Of a DNA stretch of 64,000 nt, positions 18,104 to 26,138 are shown in pieces. The notes beneath the pieces were generated by a model. It had not been told where the DNA came from and did not search any database. It was given only the letters and a program-made list of their open reading frames with translations. Source of the DNA: JALYOC01 sp036675345 (GTDB lineage: Bacteria > Myxococcota > Myxococcia > Myxococcales > Myxococcaceae); the NCBI GenBank assembly GCA_036675345.1, contig JAKFFE010000022.1, forward strand, positions 1 to 64,000. The letters are read 5' to 3'. How positions within the stretch are numbered: the first letter of the stretch is position 1; every line of letters begins with the position of its first letter. Position numbers and translations under genes: made by a program.

Positions 18104-18948
18104 AGATTCCCCTCGCGCTCCTGATGCTGGCGCTGACCGGGTGCGGCGCCAAGCTGGACCCGTTCCTGTACACGCGCGACCGGATCGACGCCTACCTGCT
18201 GCCGGCGGAGGGACCGGACGCGGCGTCCACCGTCTCCCCGGACCGGATCGAGCGGCTGGCGCCGATCCCGGTCGGCCCCGGCCACCAGCTGGGGGCGGTC
18301 TACCTGCGCGGCAGCCAGAGCCCTCCCCGCGGGTATGCGCTGTTCTTCCGCGGCAAGGGCGGCCACCTGGATCACCAGCTGGAGCACGCCAAGCGGGTGG
18401 CGAACATGGGCTACGACACCCTGGCCTTCGATTACCGCGGCTGGGGCACTTCCACCGATCTGACGCCCAGCAAGGAGACGCTGACCGAGGACGCGCACGC
18501 GGCGCGGGCCTATCTGGTGGAGCGGATCGGCAGCGACCAGCGTTTGCTCTACTACGCCCACTCGCTGGGCACCGCGATCGCCACCGAGCTGTCCGCGCAG
18601 GCGCCTCCCCGGGCCCTGGTGCTGGAGGCGCCGTTCGCCTCCATCCAGGACTTCGTCCAGGACAGCAGCCAGATGGATCTCTCCTGGGAGTTCATCGCCA
18701 CCGACGAATGGGACACCGCGGAGCGGATCAAGGACGTGGACGCGTCGCTGCTGATCTTCCACGGGCTGGAGGACGACGGGGTCCGCCCGGAGTTCGGGAT
18801 GAAGATCTTCGAGAACGCGGTCAACCCGGAGGGGAAGAACCGGCTGGAGCTGGTGGTGGGCGGCCTCCACTCGGTGGCGCCGGCCCTGGGCGAGGCGCAC
18901 CGCACCATCACCAATCAGTGGGTGGAGCAGTTCATCCCGTTGCCGTAG
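18100..18948 (+). CDS. Alpha/beta hydrolase lipoprotein
   Basis: A 282-aa predicted lipoprotein hydrolase. The signal peptide ends LALTGC. An alpha/beta-hydrolase fold follows with FDYRGWGTS (oxyanion region), nucleophile elbow YAHSLGT (Ser; the usual first Gly is Ala), a likely acid in FHGLEDDGV and a likely His in GGLHSV. The fold resembles the BEM46/FrsA-type serine hydrolases. GTG at 18100 has GGGAGG about 7 bp upstream and overlaps the preceding stop. It is probably anchored at the cell envelope; the substrate is unknown. Confidence 0.8.
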   Translation: MKIPLALLMLALTGCGAKLDPFLYTRDRIDAYLLPAEGPDAASTVSPDRIERLAPIPVGPGHQLGAVYLRGSQSPPRGYALFFRGKGGHLDHQLEHAKRVANMGYDTLAFDYRGWGTSTDLTPSKETLTEDAHAARAYLVERIGSDQRLLYYAHSLGTAIATELSAQAPPRALVLEAPFASIQDFVQDSSQMDLSWEFIATDEWDTAERIKDVDASLLIFHGLEDDGVRPEFGMKIFENAVNPEGKNRLELVVGGLHSVAPALGEAHRTITNQWVEQFIPLP

Positions 18949-19184
18949 GATCCTGATCCGACCGCTGGCTGGGGTTCCTCGCCAACCAGACAGGAGAGCG
19001 GGGTCGGCGTCGACCCTGCCCGCGAGCCAGAAAATGGGCTAACCCACGGAAACGATTGGAGATTCAACCCATCCACCCATTGACGTATCCACGGGTGGGA
19101 AGAAACCCTCTAGTCTCCGTTTCGTCGCAGGGACGGTCCGTTCTCCTGCGTCGTCTTCACCACCAAAAAACCAGGAGCCGTCCG

Positions 19185-19439
19185 ATGAAGGCCATCGCCA
19201 AGAAGAACCTTCGCAAGAACCGCGGTCAAGGTATGACCGAGTACATCATCATCGTCGCCCTGATCGCGATCGCGGCCATCGGCGTGATCACCCTCTTCGG
19301 GGACAACGTTCGCCAGCTGTTCGCGAGCTCCGCCGAGGCCCTGGCCGGTAACGACTCCGTTGCCAACAACGGCCAGACGGCGACCGACTCGACGGTCAAG
19401 AAGAACCTGTCGAACTTCGGTACCAACAACGCCTACTAG
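19185..19439 (+). CDS. Flp-type (type IVb) pilin
   Basis: An 84-aa prepilin. A short basic leader ends KNRG, the likely prepilin-peptidase site. The mature N-terminus QGMTEY puts Glu at position 5, and about 18 hydrophobic residues (IIIVALIAIAAIGVITLF) follow. The C-terminal part is short and Asn/Ser/Thr-rich. ATG at 19185 has AGGAG eight bases upstream. No tad/cpa assembly genes lie nearby, so it is an orphan in this window. It is followed by a strong terminator, which suggests a single-gene, highly expressed transcript. Confidence 0.85.
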   Translation: MKAIAKKNLRKNRGQGMTEYIIIVALIAIAAIGVITLFGDNVRQLFASSAEALAGNDSVANNGQTATDSTVKKNLSNFGTNNAY

Positions 19440-19470
19440 TTCCACCCGCCTCCGGGCGAGTGCAGCTTTC

Positions 19471-19510
19471 AAGAGCGGCTCTGGGGAAACCCGGGCCGCT
19501 CTTGTGTTTT
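19471..19510 (+). terminator. Rho-independent terminator after the pilin
   Basis: AAGAGCGGC pairs with GCCGCTCTT, with an inner GGG/CCC pair closed by a GAAA tetraloop. It is followed by GTGTTTT. The ends are approximate by a base or two. Confidence 0.85.
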
Positions 19511-19520
19511 GGTGCGCGGG

Positions 19521-20981
19521 GTGAAGCTTCGTCTCCGGATGGCGATCGCGCTGCTTCCTCCGCTGGCGGTGTTCGCGGCGCTGAGCGTGCTCTACGTCCT
19601 GCAGAACCCGCTGGAGACCGACGAGGGCTTCTACGGAATCGCCGCCCGGAGCGCGTCCGAGGGCCGCTGGGTCTACCGCGACTTCGCCTTCAACCAGACC
19701 CACGTGTTCCCGTATCTGCACGGGCTGTTGCTGCGCGCGGTGGGCTTCGGGCTCTTCTCCCATCGGGCGCTGTGCGCGGTCTACGCCGGCCTGGCCCTGC
19801 TGCTGATCGCCGCCGCGGCGCTTACTCCCCGGCGGGGCTTCTCCTTCGGACTGCTCACCTGGACCCTGGCGCTCAGCCCGTTCCTGGTGGCCCGGCTGGC
19901 CTTGGGGCAATCCTTCTCGTTGGCCGCGCTTCTCCTGCTCGCGGCGGGAGCGGTCTCGCTCTCCCAGTTGGAGCCGGGCAAGCGACGGTGGTGGCTGGCG
20001 GTGCTGGGCGCATTGGCGATCGGCTGCAAGCTGACGGTCGCGCCCGCGGTGGCGGTGCTGTGGGGCTATGAGGCCTTCGGCTCCCGCTCTCGACTGGCGT
20101 TGCTGGCGCCGGTGATCGCCAGCGTGGTGGTGTTCCTGCCGGTGATCCTGATCGGGCCGGAGCAGTGGTGGTTCTGGAACGTCGGGTTCCACCTCGGGCT
20201 GGAGGGGATCGACTTTCGTGGCGCTGCGGCCTACCGCGCTCACCTCCAGATGGCCCCCGGGGTGCTGCTGTTGGGGCTGCTGGTGACCGGGCTGGCGTGG
20301 AAACGCGGCCTCCAGCGCACGCCGGCGTTCTTCGTGGTGCTGGCCGCCCTGGGAGCCTGGGCGCTGCAGCTGCCGCTTCCCTCCACCCAGGGCGAGTACG
20401 CGATCTTGTTCCTGCCGCTGCTGGCGCTGGGGACCGCGGAGCTGCTGACCCGGCTGGAGCCACCCCGGCGATTTCAATACCTCCTCTGCACGGTCCCGCT
20501 GCTGGGGTTGCTGACCGGGCTCCCTCCGCGCGATCCACAGCTGCGGCCCGAGCTGGAGCAGGTGGCGCAGCGACTGCGAGCAGAGGTCCCCGGTTCGCAG
20601 GCGATCCTCACCCCGCTCCCGGTGGTGGCGCTGCACAGCGGACACCGGCTGGTCCCCCGGTTGGAGATGGGTCCCTTCTGCCTGACCTCCGAGCTGGACG
20701 ACCTGCGCGCGGTCCGGCTGGGCTTGCACACCCCCGACTCGCTGATCGCGGCGGTGGAGGGCGGCCCGGGAGCAGTGGTGCTCACCTCGCAGCCCTCCAC
20801 CTGGGACTTCTACTGGAGCATCCCCAGCCTGGCGCCCGTCCCCGAGGCAGCGCGCGCGGCGCTCTTCGCCCGGATCGCCCTGGCGGGTTTTCATCCGGTC
20901 CTGCGCAATGGTCAGTTCACCCTGTTGCTGCCAGACCCGGCGCGTGAGCTTGCGGCGCCCTTCTGGAAGCCGCCTCGTTAG
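19521..20981 (+). CDS. GT-C membrane glycosyltransferase (GT39/ArnT-like)
   Basis: A 486-aa membrane protein. After the first membrane helix the motif LETDEGFYG has the Asp-Glu pair of GT-C enzymes that take sugar from a polyprenyl-phosphate donor. About nine more hydrophobic segments follow to residue ~330, then a soluble C-terminal domain. The start is uncertain: GTG at 19521 is used, but TTG 19509, GTG 19512 and ATG 19539 are in frame and none has a good ribosome site. The acceptor is unknown. It opens the glycan-type gene cluster that runs to 31.9 kb. Confidence 0.75.
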   Translation: MKLRLRMAIALLPPLAVFAALSVLYVLQNPLETDEGFYGIAARSASEGRWVYRDFAFNQTHVFPYLHGLLLRAVGFGLFSHRALCAVYAGLALLLIAAAALTPRRGFSFGLLTWTLALSPFLVARLALGQSFSLAALLLLAAGAVSLSQLEPGKRRWWLAVLGALAIGCKLTVAPAVAVLWGYEAFGSRSRLALLAPVIASVVVFLPVILIGPEQWWFWNVGFHLGLEGIDFRGAAAYRAHLQMAPGVLLLGLLVTGLAWKRGLQRTPAFFVVLAALGAWALQLPLPSTQGEYAILFLPLLALGTAELLTRLEPPRRFQYLLCTVPLLGLLTGLPPRDPQLRPELEQVAQRLRAEVPGSQAILTPLPVVALHSGHRLVPRLEMGPFCLTSELDDLRAVRLGLHTPDSLIAAVEGGPGAVVLTSQPSTWDFYWSIPSLAPVPEAARAALFARIALAGFHPVLRNGQFTLLLPDPARELAAPFWKPPR

Positions 20982-21021
20982 GCCCCAAGCCCCAGGGGCG
21001 AGGTGCGGCGACGGGCCATGC

Positions 21022-21061
21022 GGTTGCGTACCGCCGTACGCATTCGCACAGGGCTTCGGCG
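21022..21061. repeat. Dispersed 40-bp repeat with palindromic core, copy A
   Basis: This holds the palindrome TGCGTAC-CGCC-GTACGCA followed by a GC-rich tail. It matches copies at 30332 and 30380 at about 32-33 of 40 positions. Here it lies in the 140-bp gap between two convergent genes. Confidence 0.75.
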
Positions 21062-21121
21062 CATCCCCCCAAGGGTCTAGCTGAGGCGGCGCCAGAACCC
21101 CCGACCAGAGGTTCCCCGACC

Positions 21122-23326
21122 TCAAGGCGCTGCAGGTCCGCGGGGGCGGGAGAACAACCTCCAGGCCAGCACCCCCAGGCTCAGCGCAGACACCAAGGCC
21201 CCCAGCAGGAAGCTCCGCGGCCGGTAGAGGAACGCCACCCGCTGCGGACCTGCACGCACCGGGACCGCGCGCAGGGCGTAGTCGGCGCGGAGCAGCGGCA
21301 CCGACTCGCCGTCCACGGTGGCGCGCCAGCCGGGGAAGAAGGTGTCGGAGAGGACCAGGTACCCCGGACCGCAGCTGTGCACCTCCACCTCCACCCGCTG
21401 CGCGCTGTCGGTGACAATCCGCGCAGTGGAACCCTGGCAGGGCGCGTCCAGCGCGGCTCCCTCCTGCAGGAACACGGTCTCCCTCGTCGGCTGGGCCTCG
21501 TCCCACACCCGGGCCAGGGCGGTCTGCTCGTCCATCACCTCCGCGCGGTGGACCACGAACGCCCGCGGCATCGCGGTGGAGGAGCGGTACAGCTTCGGCA
21601 GCCCCGGCCCCTCCGCCACCGGCTCCAGATCCGGGTACGGCGGCGCCCCGGGCCGCAGGTAGTAGGCCACCCCGGTCAGGTCGAACACGCTCCGCTTTCC
21701 GATCAGCTGGAACTCATCCATCCAGCGGGGCTCCGGGGCGCCATAGCCCTCCAGCGCCCTCAGCCCCTCCTCCATGTGCCGGTTGGGGACCAGCGCGTCG
21801 CGGCTGGTGTCGATGAAGGAGGGCAGCGACGGGTCCCGGGGACCCACCCGGGCATCGGTGATCGCCAGGCTGACCCGCCCCTGGAAGCCCTCCGGGATCG
21901 CCGCCGCCAGGACCGAGGGCGACTCCAGTCGCCGCGGCTTCTCCCAACCAAAGCCGCTGTTCAGCCCGTGGTGCAGCGCCAGCTCCAGGACCAGCACCGC
22001 CAGCACCGAGGCCCGGACGGTGACCCGGCGGCGCGTCGCCACCCCGGGGGCGAACACCGCCACCGCCAGCGCCACCCCCGCGCTCAGCACCCACAGCAGC
22101 CCCTGGGTAGCGCCGGGTCGCGCGCCCAGCAACCGCAGCAGCGGCGGGCCCACCAACAGTCCCAAGATCCCCAGCCCGATCGCCCCGCCCAGCCACCCGA
22201 AGGCGGAGCTGCGCCGGCGCAAGAGAGTGCTCAGCCGATCGGTGCCGAAGGCGGCCAGCAGCGCCACCCCGAAGGCGACCCCCACCAGGAACTTGGCCGG
22301 GAAGCGGAACGCGCCCAGGGGGCCGTGGGTCCACAGCCAGGCGCTGGGCGGCAGGTGCTTTCCCAGGGCCAGCGCGGCGAACATCGCAGTGACCAGCGCC
22401 AGGGTCAGCACCCGCCGCGATCGCCGCAGGGAGGCCAGCGCCAGCAGACAGGGGAGGGTGCCCACGAACACGGTCACCATCCACCACTGGTCGTCGCCCC
22501 AGTACTCGCCCTTGGGGAGCTCCGCCCGGGGCCAGCCCATGGCCAGCAGCTGGGCCCAGGAGGCGGACCAGTCCACCGAGTCCGCCGAGCCCGCCCCCCG
22601 GGTGGTCAGCCGGAGGAACTCGATCGCCGGCAGCAGCAGCACCGCGGCCAGGCCCAGACACAGCAGCGCCGACCCCCCGATCGCCTTCCACGCCTCGGGA
22701 GTCGGGCGGCGGGAGAGGACCACCGCGGCCACCAGCAGCAGCTGCCACAGCAGCGTCTCCGGGGATCCGGCGAAGAAGGAGAGGGTGGTGGCCCCGGCCA
22801 GCAGCACCGCGTCCGACCGCCGGGGAAGCCGCGACAGCCGCACCGCCGCGCCCACCATCCATCCGCTCCAGGCCGCGGCGTCCACCACATTGCGATGGCC
22901 GTTGAGGTCGGTCAGCAGCGGAGAGAAGCCGAAGGCCACTCCCGCCACCACCGCCGCCAGCGGAGAACAGCGCAGGGTGCGCGCCGCCCACCACGCCCCG
23001 GCGGCGGCCAGCAGCACGTGCAGCACCTGCTGGACGGTGAGACCTCCCGCCGGGCCGAACAGCAGGGTGGTGATCCAGCTGGGCGGGTAGAAGGCCTGGG
23101 GGAGCAGCGAGGCCGCGAAGGGCTGCCCCAGCCGCAGATACGGATTCCACAGCGGCAGCTCACCGCGGGAGAGGCTCTCCAGCAGAAAAGCCCGGGCAGG
23201 GAGGAACAGCCGGAAGGCGTCCCGTCCCAGCAGCAGCGCGCCTGCGAACAGCGGGCGGTAGATCCACGCGGTCAGCGCCAGCGCGCCGGCGATCAGCAAC
23301 AGTCCGCGTCGTGGAGGCAGCCGCAC
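21122..23326 (-). CDS. YfhO-family membrane protein
   Basis: A 734-aa polytopic membrane protein. The first helix is followed by a periplasmic loop with LLGRDAFRLFLPA, then LPLWNPYLRLGQPF, the YfhO-type loop around an Asp in a GT-C-like fold. About twelve hydrophobic segments run to residue ~450. A soluble domain and one last helix near the C-terminus follow. Gram-positive YfhO proteins glycosylate lipoteichoic acid; the role here is inferred only. It lies 10 bp downstream of a GT2 gene, a pairing known for YfhO because the GT2 enzyme supplies the lipid-linked sugar. A second copy is encoded at 26139-28475. Confidence 0.8.
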   Translation of the reverse strand: MRLPPRRGLLLIAGALALTAWIYRPLFAGALLLGRDAFRLFLPARAFLLESLSRGELPLWNPYLRLGQPFAASLLPQAFYPPSWITTLLFGPAGGLTVQQVLHVLLAAAGAWWAARTLRCSPLAAVVAGVAFGFSPLLTDLNGHRNVVDAAAWSGWMVGAAVRLSRLPRRSDAVLLAGATTLSFFAGSPETLLWQLLLVAAVVLSRRPTPEAWKAIGGSALLCLGLAAVLLLPAIEFLRLTTRGAGSADSVDWSASWAQLLAMGWPRAELPKGEYWGDDQWWMVTVFVGTLPCLLALASLRRSRRVLTLALVTAMFAALALGKHLPPSAWLWTHGPLGAFRFPAKFLVGVAFGVALLAAFGTDRLSTLLRRRSSAFGWLGGAIGLGILGLLVGPPLLRLLGARPGATQGLLWVLSAGVALAVAVFAPGVATRRRVTVRASVLAVLVLELALHHGLNSGFGWEKPRRLESPSVLAAAIPEGFQGRVSLAITDARVGPRDPSLPSFIDTSRDALVPNRHMEEGLRALEGYGAPEPRWMDEFQLIGKRSVFDLTGVAYYLRPGAPPYPDLEPVAEGPGLPKLYRSSTAMPRAFVVHRAEVMDEQTALARVWDEAQPTRETVFLQEGAALDAPCQGSTARIVTDSAQRVEVEVHSCGPGYLVLSDTFFPGWRATVDGESVPLLRADYALRAVPVRAGPQRVAFLYRPRSFLLGALVSALSLGVLAWRLFSRPRGPAAP

Positions 23327-23336
23327 TGGCGGCGAG

Positions 23337-24116
23337 TCAATCCACGAACCGGTACTTGAGCAAGGTCCAGATGCCGATCACGCCATCCTTCCAGTTGATC
23401 TTCTTCCCCTCCGCCACCGTGCGCTGGGCGTAGCCGATGTCCACCTCCACGATCTCCTGCCGGCGCTTGCGCACCTTGGCGGTGACCTCGGGGCAGAACT
23501 CGAAGCCGGTGCAGCGCAGCGGCAGCGACTGCAACAGCTCGGTCTGGAAGGCCTTGTAGCAGGTGGCCTCGTCGGTCAGCTTGCAGCGGTAGAGCAGGTT
23601 GGCCAGCTCGGTGAGGACCACCGCTCCCACCAGGAACAGGTCCACCCGCTCTCCGGCCGCCTTGCGGCCCGCCTTGCGCGAGCCGTAGACCACCTGGGTG
23701 GTTCCCTCCAGGATCGGCGCGATCACCTTGGCGAACTCCGCGGGGTCGTACTCCAGATCCGCGTCCTGGATGATGCTCACCTTGCCCCGGGCCAGCGGGA
23801 TGGCAGTGCGCAGCGCGAAGCCCTTGCCGCGGTTCTCCGGGTTGAGCACCACCTTGAACACCCGGGGATCCCGCCGCGCCGCCAGCTGCTGCAGCAGCTC
23901 CCGGGTGCCGTCGGTGCTGCCGTCGTCGACGACGATAATCTCCTTGTCCAGGTCCACCGCCTCCACCCGCTCCAGGCAGCGCTCGATCGTCCGGGCCTCG
24001 TTGAACACCGGGATCAACACCGAGAGCAGCGGCCGGGCGGGGATCCGCACCGGACTCAAGGGGAGGGTCCGGGGAGCTGGGTCGGCGGCACTCTGGCGGG
24101 CGGGATCCAAGCTCAT
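23337..24116 (-). CDS. Family 2 glycosyltransferase (polyprenyl-phosphate sugar synthase-like)
   Basis: A 259-aa cytosolic GT-A enzyme. SVLIPVFNEA opens the nucleotide-sugar fold, VVDDGSTDGT and IQDADLEYDP (Asp-x-Asp-type metal site) follow, and VYGSRKAG comes after. It lacks the C-terminal membrane anchors of ArnC/GtrB and resembles soluble DPM1-like synthases. It probably makes a lipid-phosphate sugar used by GT-C partners such as the YfhO protein encoded 10 bp downstream. ATG at 24116 gives the domain start; an upstream in-frame start adds 19 Pro-rich residues. It is divergent from the radical SAM gene. Confidence 0.85.
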   Translation of the reverse strand: MSLDPARQSAADPAPRTLPLSPVRIPARPLLSVLIPVFNEARTIERCLERVEAVDLDKEIIVVDDGSTDGTRELLQQLAARRDPRVFKVVLNPENRGKGFALRTAIPLARGKVSIIQDADLEYDPAEFAKVIAPILEGTTQVVYGSRKAGRKAAGERVDLFLVGAVVLTELANLLYRCKLTDEATCYKAFQTELLQSLPLRCTGFEFCPEVTAKVRKRRQEIVEVDIGYAQRTVAEGKKINWKDGVIGIWTLLKYRFVD

Positions 24117-24268
24117 GGGTGAATCGTCCCCTGGGGGAGGCCGGACCGGCAATCGGTCAGCTGGCGGACCCACCCTTGGCGGCCGGGCAGGGGGACGTCC
24201 CCCGATCGTCGCATTGCGCCCCCGGCGAGCGCCGGTAAGCTCCCGGGAACCTTCGGGATTGTGGGCCC

Positions 24269-25357
24269 ATGCTCAAGTACCACCGGATCGCGCGCGGAAT
24301 CCTGCAGGGCAACGCCCTGGAGGCGCCGTATCGGCTGAACCTCGGGCTGACCAACCTCTGCGACAGCAAGTGCAAGACCTGCGACATCTGGCAGATCTAC
24401 CCGCGCGGCGCGCTGGATGTCCGCCAGGAGCTGAAGCTGGAGGAGTGGCAGAAGATCTTCGCCAAGCTCCCCTCCTCGGTGATGTGGCTCAGCTTCTCCG
24501 GGGGCGAGCCGCACCTGCGCAAGGACTTCGTGCAGATCATGGAGGCGGCGTTCCAGGTCCCGAACGTGGCCATGGTCAACGTCCCCAACAACGGGATCAA
24601 GCGGGACCTGGAGGTGCGCAACTGGAAGCACCTGCTGGCGATCAAGAAGCGGCCCTACCTCTACATCTCGATGAGCCTGGATGGTCATCGCGAGGTCCAC
24701 GATGAGGTGCGCGGGATCAAGGGCAACTACGACAGCGCGGTGGGCGCGCTGGAGGACATCTCGGCGCTGATCAAGGAGCACGGCAACGCCGCGCTGGGGG
24801 TGGGGCTGACCGTCTCCCGCTTCAACTACCAGGACGCGCCGGGCTTTGCCCGCCACTGTCTGGATCAGGGCTGGAAGGTGAAGGTGGAGGCCGCCTACTC
24901 CGGCGAGCTCTACTATCAGGGACTCACCGGTCCTCGTCCCAACCTCCAGGCGGAGGGCGTGCGCGACGCGATCCGGGACATCTACGCGCTGCTCCGGGAG
25001 CGGCAGTGGAAGTACACCAACCCCAGCGACTACCTGGAGCGGTGGCACACCGAGGGGATCTTGAAGTTCCTGGAGAACCCCAAGCAGCTGGTCCTCCCCT
25101 GCAGCGCGGCCAAGTCCAACTACGCCTTTGACTGCTACGGGAACATCAACCCCTGCTTCTTCTACGCGGCGGACTTCGGGAACATCCGCGAGGCGGACTA
25201 CGACCTGATGCGTCTGCTGGAGGCCAACCGCGCCAAGGTGGAGAAGGCGCGGGAGCGGATCGCCAAGCACGACTGTCCCAAGTGCTGGCTGGTCTGCAAC
25301 TCGATCGACTCGATGATCGATCAGAAGCTGCGGCACCCGCTCAAGCCGCTGATGTGA
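24269..25357 (+). CDS. Radical SAM protein with SPASM-like C-terminus
   Basis: A 362-aa enzyme. The CxxxCxxC cluster motif is CDSKCKTC at residues 31-38, within LTNLCDSKCKTCDIW. A GGEP motif (SFSGGEPHLRK) follows near 78. Seven more cysteines near the C-terminus (VLPCS, FDCYG, NPCFF, DCPKCWLVCN) suggest an auxiliary iron-sulfur cluster of SPASM type. It probably carries out a radical modification of a peptide, lipid or sugar; the substrate is unknown. Position between a GT2/YfhO pair and a methyltransferase suggests it belongs to the glycan cluster. Its last 17 bp overlap the convergent methyltransferase gene. Confidence 0.85.
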   Translation: MLKYHRIARGILQGNALEAPYRLNLGLTNLCDSKCKTCDIWQIYPRGALDVRQELKLEEWQKIFAKLPSSVMWLSFSGGEPHLRKDFVQIMEAAFQVPNVAMVNVPNNGIKRDLEVRNWKHLLAIKKRPYLYISMSLDGHREVHDEVRGIKGNYDSAVGALEDISALIKEHGNAALGVGLTVSRFNYQDAPGFARHCLDQGWKVKVEAAYSGELYYQGLTGPRPNLQAEGVRDAIRDIYALLRERQWKYTNPSDYLERWHTEGILKFLENPKQLVLPCSAAKSNYAFDCYGNINPCFFYAADFGNIREADYDLMRLLEANRAKVEKARERIAKHDCPKCWLVCNSIDSMIDQKLRHPLKPLM

Positions 25358-26090
25358 CCGGCTTGCGCGCCTCGAAGAGGTGCATCTTCGGGTACAGCTT
25401 CACCGGCATCCGCAGCCAGGGGGTGGCCATGAAGACCGGGAACCACGCCCACTCGTCGAAGCCGGGCGGGGCGATCGGCTCGCCCCGGATCCCGGAGAGT
25501 CCCACCCGCGAGAGGTTCCGTTCGTAGAAGGACCGGGGGTGCATCACCACCAGCGGCTGCCCCACGACCTTCAGGAAGCGACGGGTGGCGGGCAGCGCGG
25601 CCCGCTGCAGCGGCATCCACGCAGGATGAGGGCAGTACTCCAGCACGAACATCCTCCCGCCCGGGCGCAGCCAGCGGGTGGCCCGGGACAGCGCCTCTAC
25701 GATCCGCCCCTCGCTGGCGCGCCAGCCGCCCTGGGCCACGTGGTGGAGGATCAGCGCGAACACCACGGTGTCGAAGCGGGCGGCCTCGAAGTGCTGGGTG
25801 AACAGGTCCCCCACCACCGGGGTGACCCCGCTGCCCGCGCCGTAGGTCTCCAGCATCCGGGGGGAGAGATCGAGCACGGTCACCGTCTCCATCCGCGGCC
25901 CCCGCTCAAAGCCCTCCCACAGCCCACCCACCGAGAGCACCTCGCCCTGGACCTCGGCGTTGAGCCGGCTGGCCACCGCCTCGTCCTGCAGCCGGGTCAT
26001 TGCCTTGAGGTCCCGGTAGCGGGCGCCCGCCTGATGTTCGTCGAAGAACCGCGCAACGTCGCGCGGCGCCGAGGGATCGCTGGAAGGCAT
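25341..26090 (-). CDS. Class I SAM-dependent methyltransferase
   Basis: A 249-aa protein with a Rossmann-type methyltransferase fold. Motif I is unusual (VLSVGGLWEGF in place of DxGxGxG). It is followed by VTVLDLSPRML (acidic ribose-binding Asp), VVGDLF, FDTVVFALILHHV and LRPGGRMFVLEY. The C-terminal ~80 residues probably shape the substrate pocket. The target is unknown; a glycan or lipid is suggested by context. It is convergent with the radical SAM gene and divergent from the second YfhO gene, 48 bp away. Confidence 0.8.
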   Translation of the reverse strand: MPSSDPSAPRDVARFFDEHQAGARYRDLKAMTRLQDEAVASRLNAEVQGEVLSVGGLWEGFERGPRMETVTVLDLSPRMLETYGAGSGVTPVVGDLFTQHFEAARFDTVVFALILHHVAQGGWRASEGRIVEALSRATRWLRPGGRMFVLEYCPHPAWMPLQRAALPATRRFLKVVGQPLVVMHPRSFYERNLSRVGLSGIRGEPIAPPGFDEWAWFPVFMATPWLRMPVKLYPKMHLFEARKPVTSAA

Positions 26091-26138
26091 CGAAGGGTTC
26101 TATCCCTGCACCCAGGGAGGGTGGAAGATTCGCGGTCC

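Noticed and set aside
19080..19110. TTGACG as a possible -35 box for the pilin
   Set aside because: No acceptable -10 box lies at 16-18 bp; the nearest TCTAGT is about 23 bp away.
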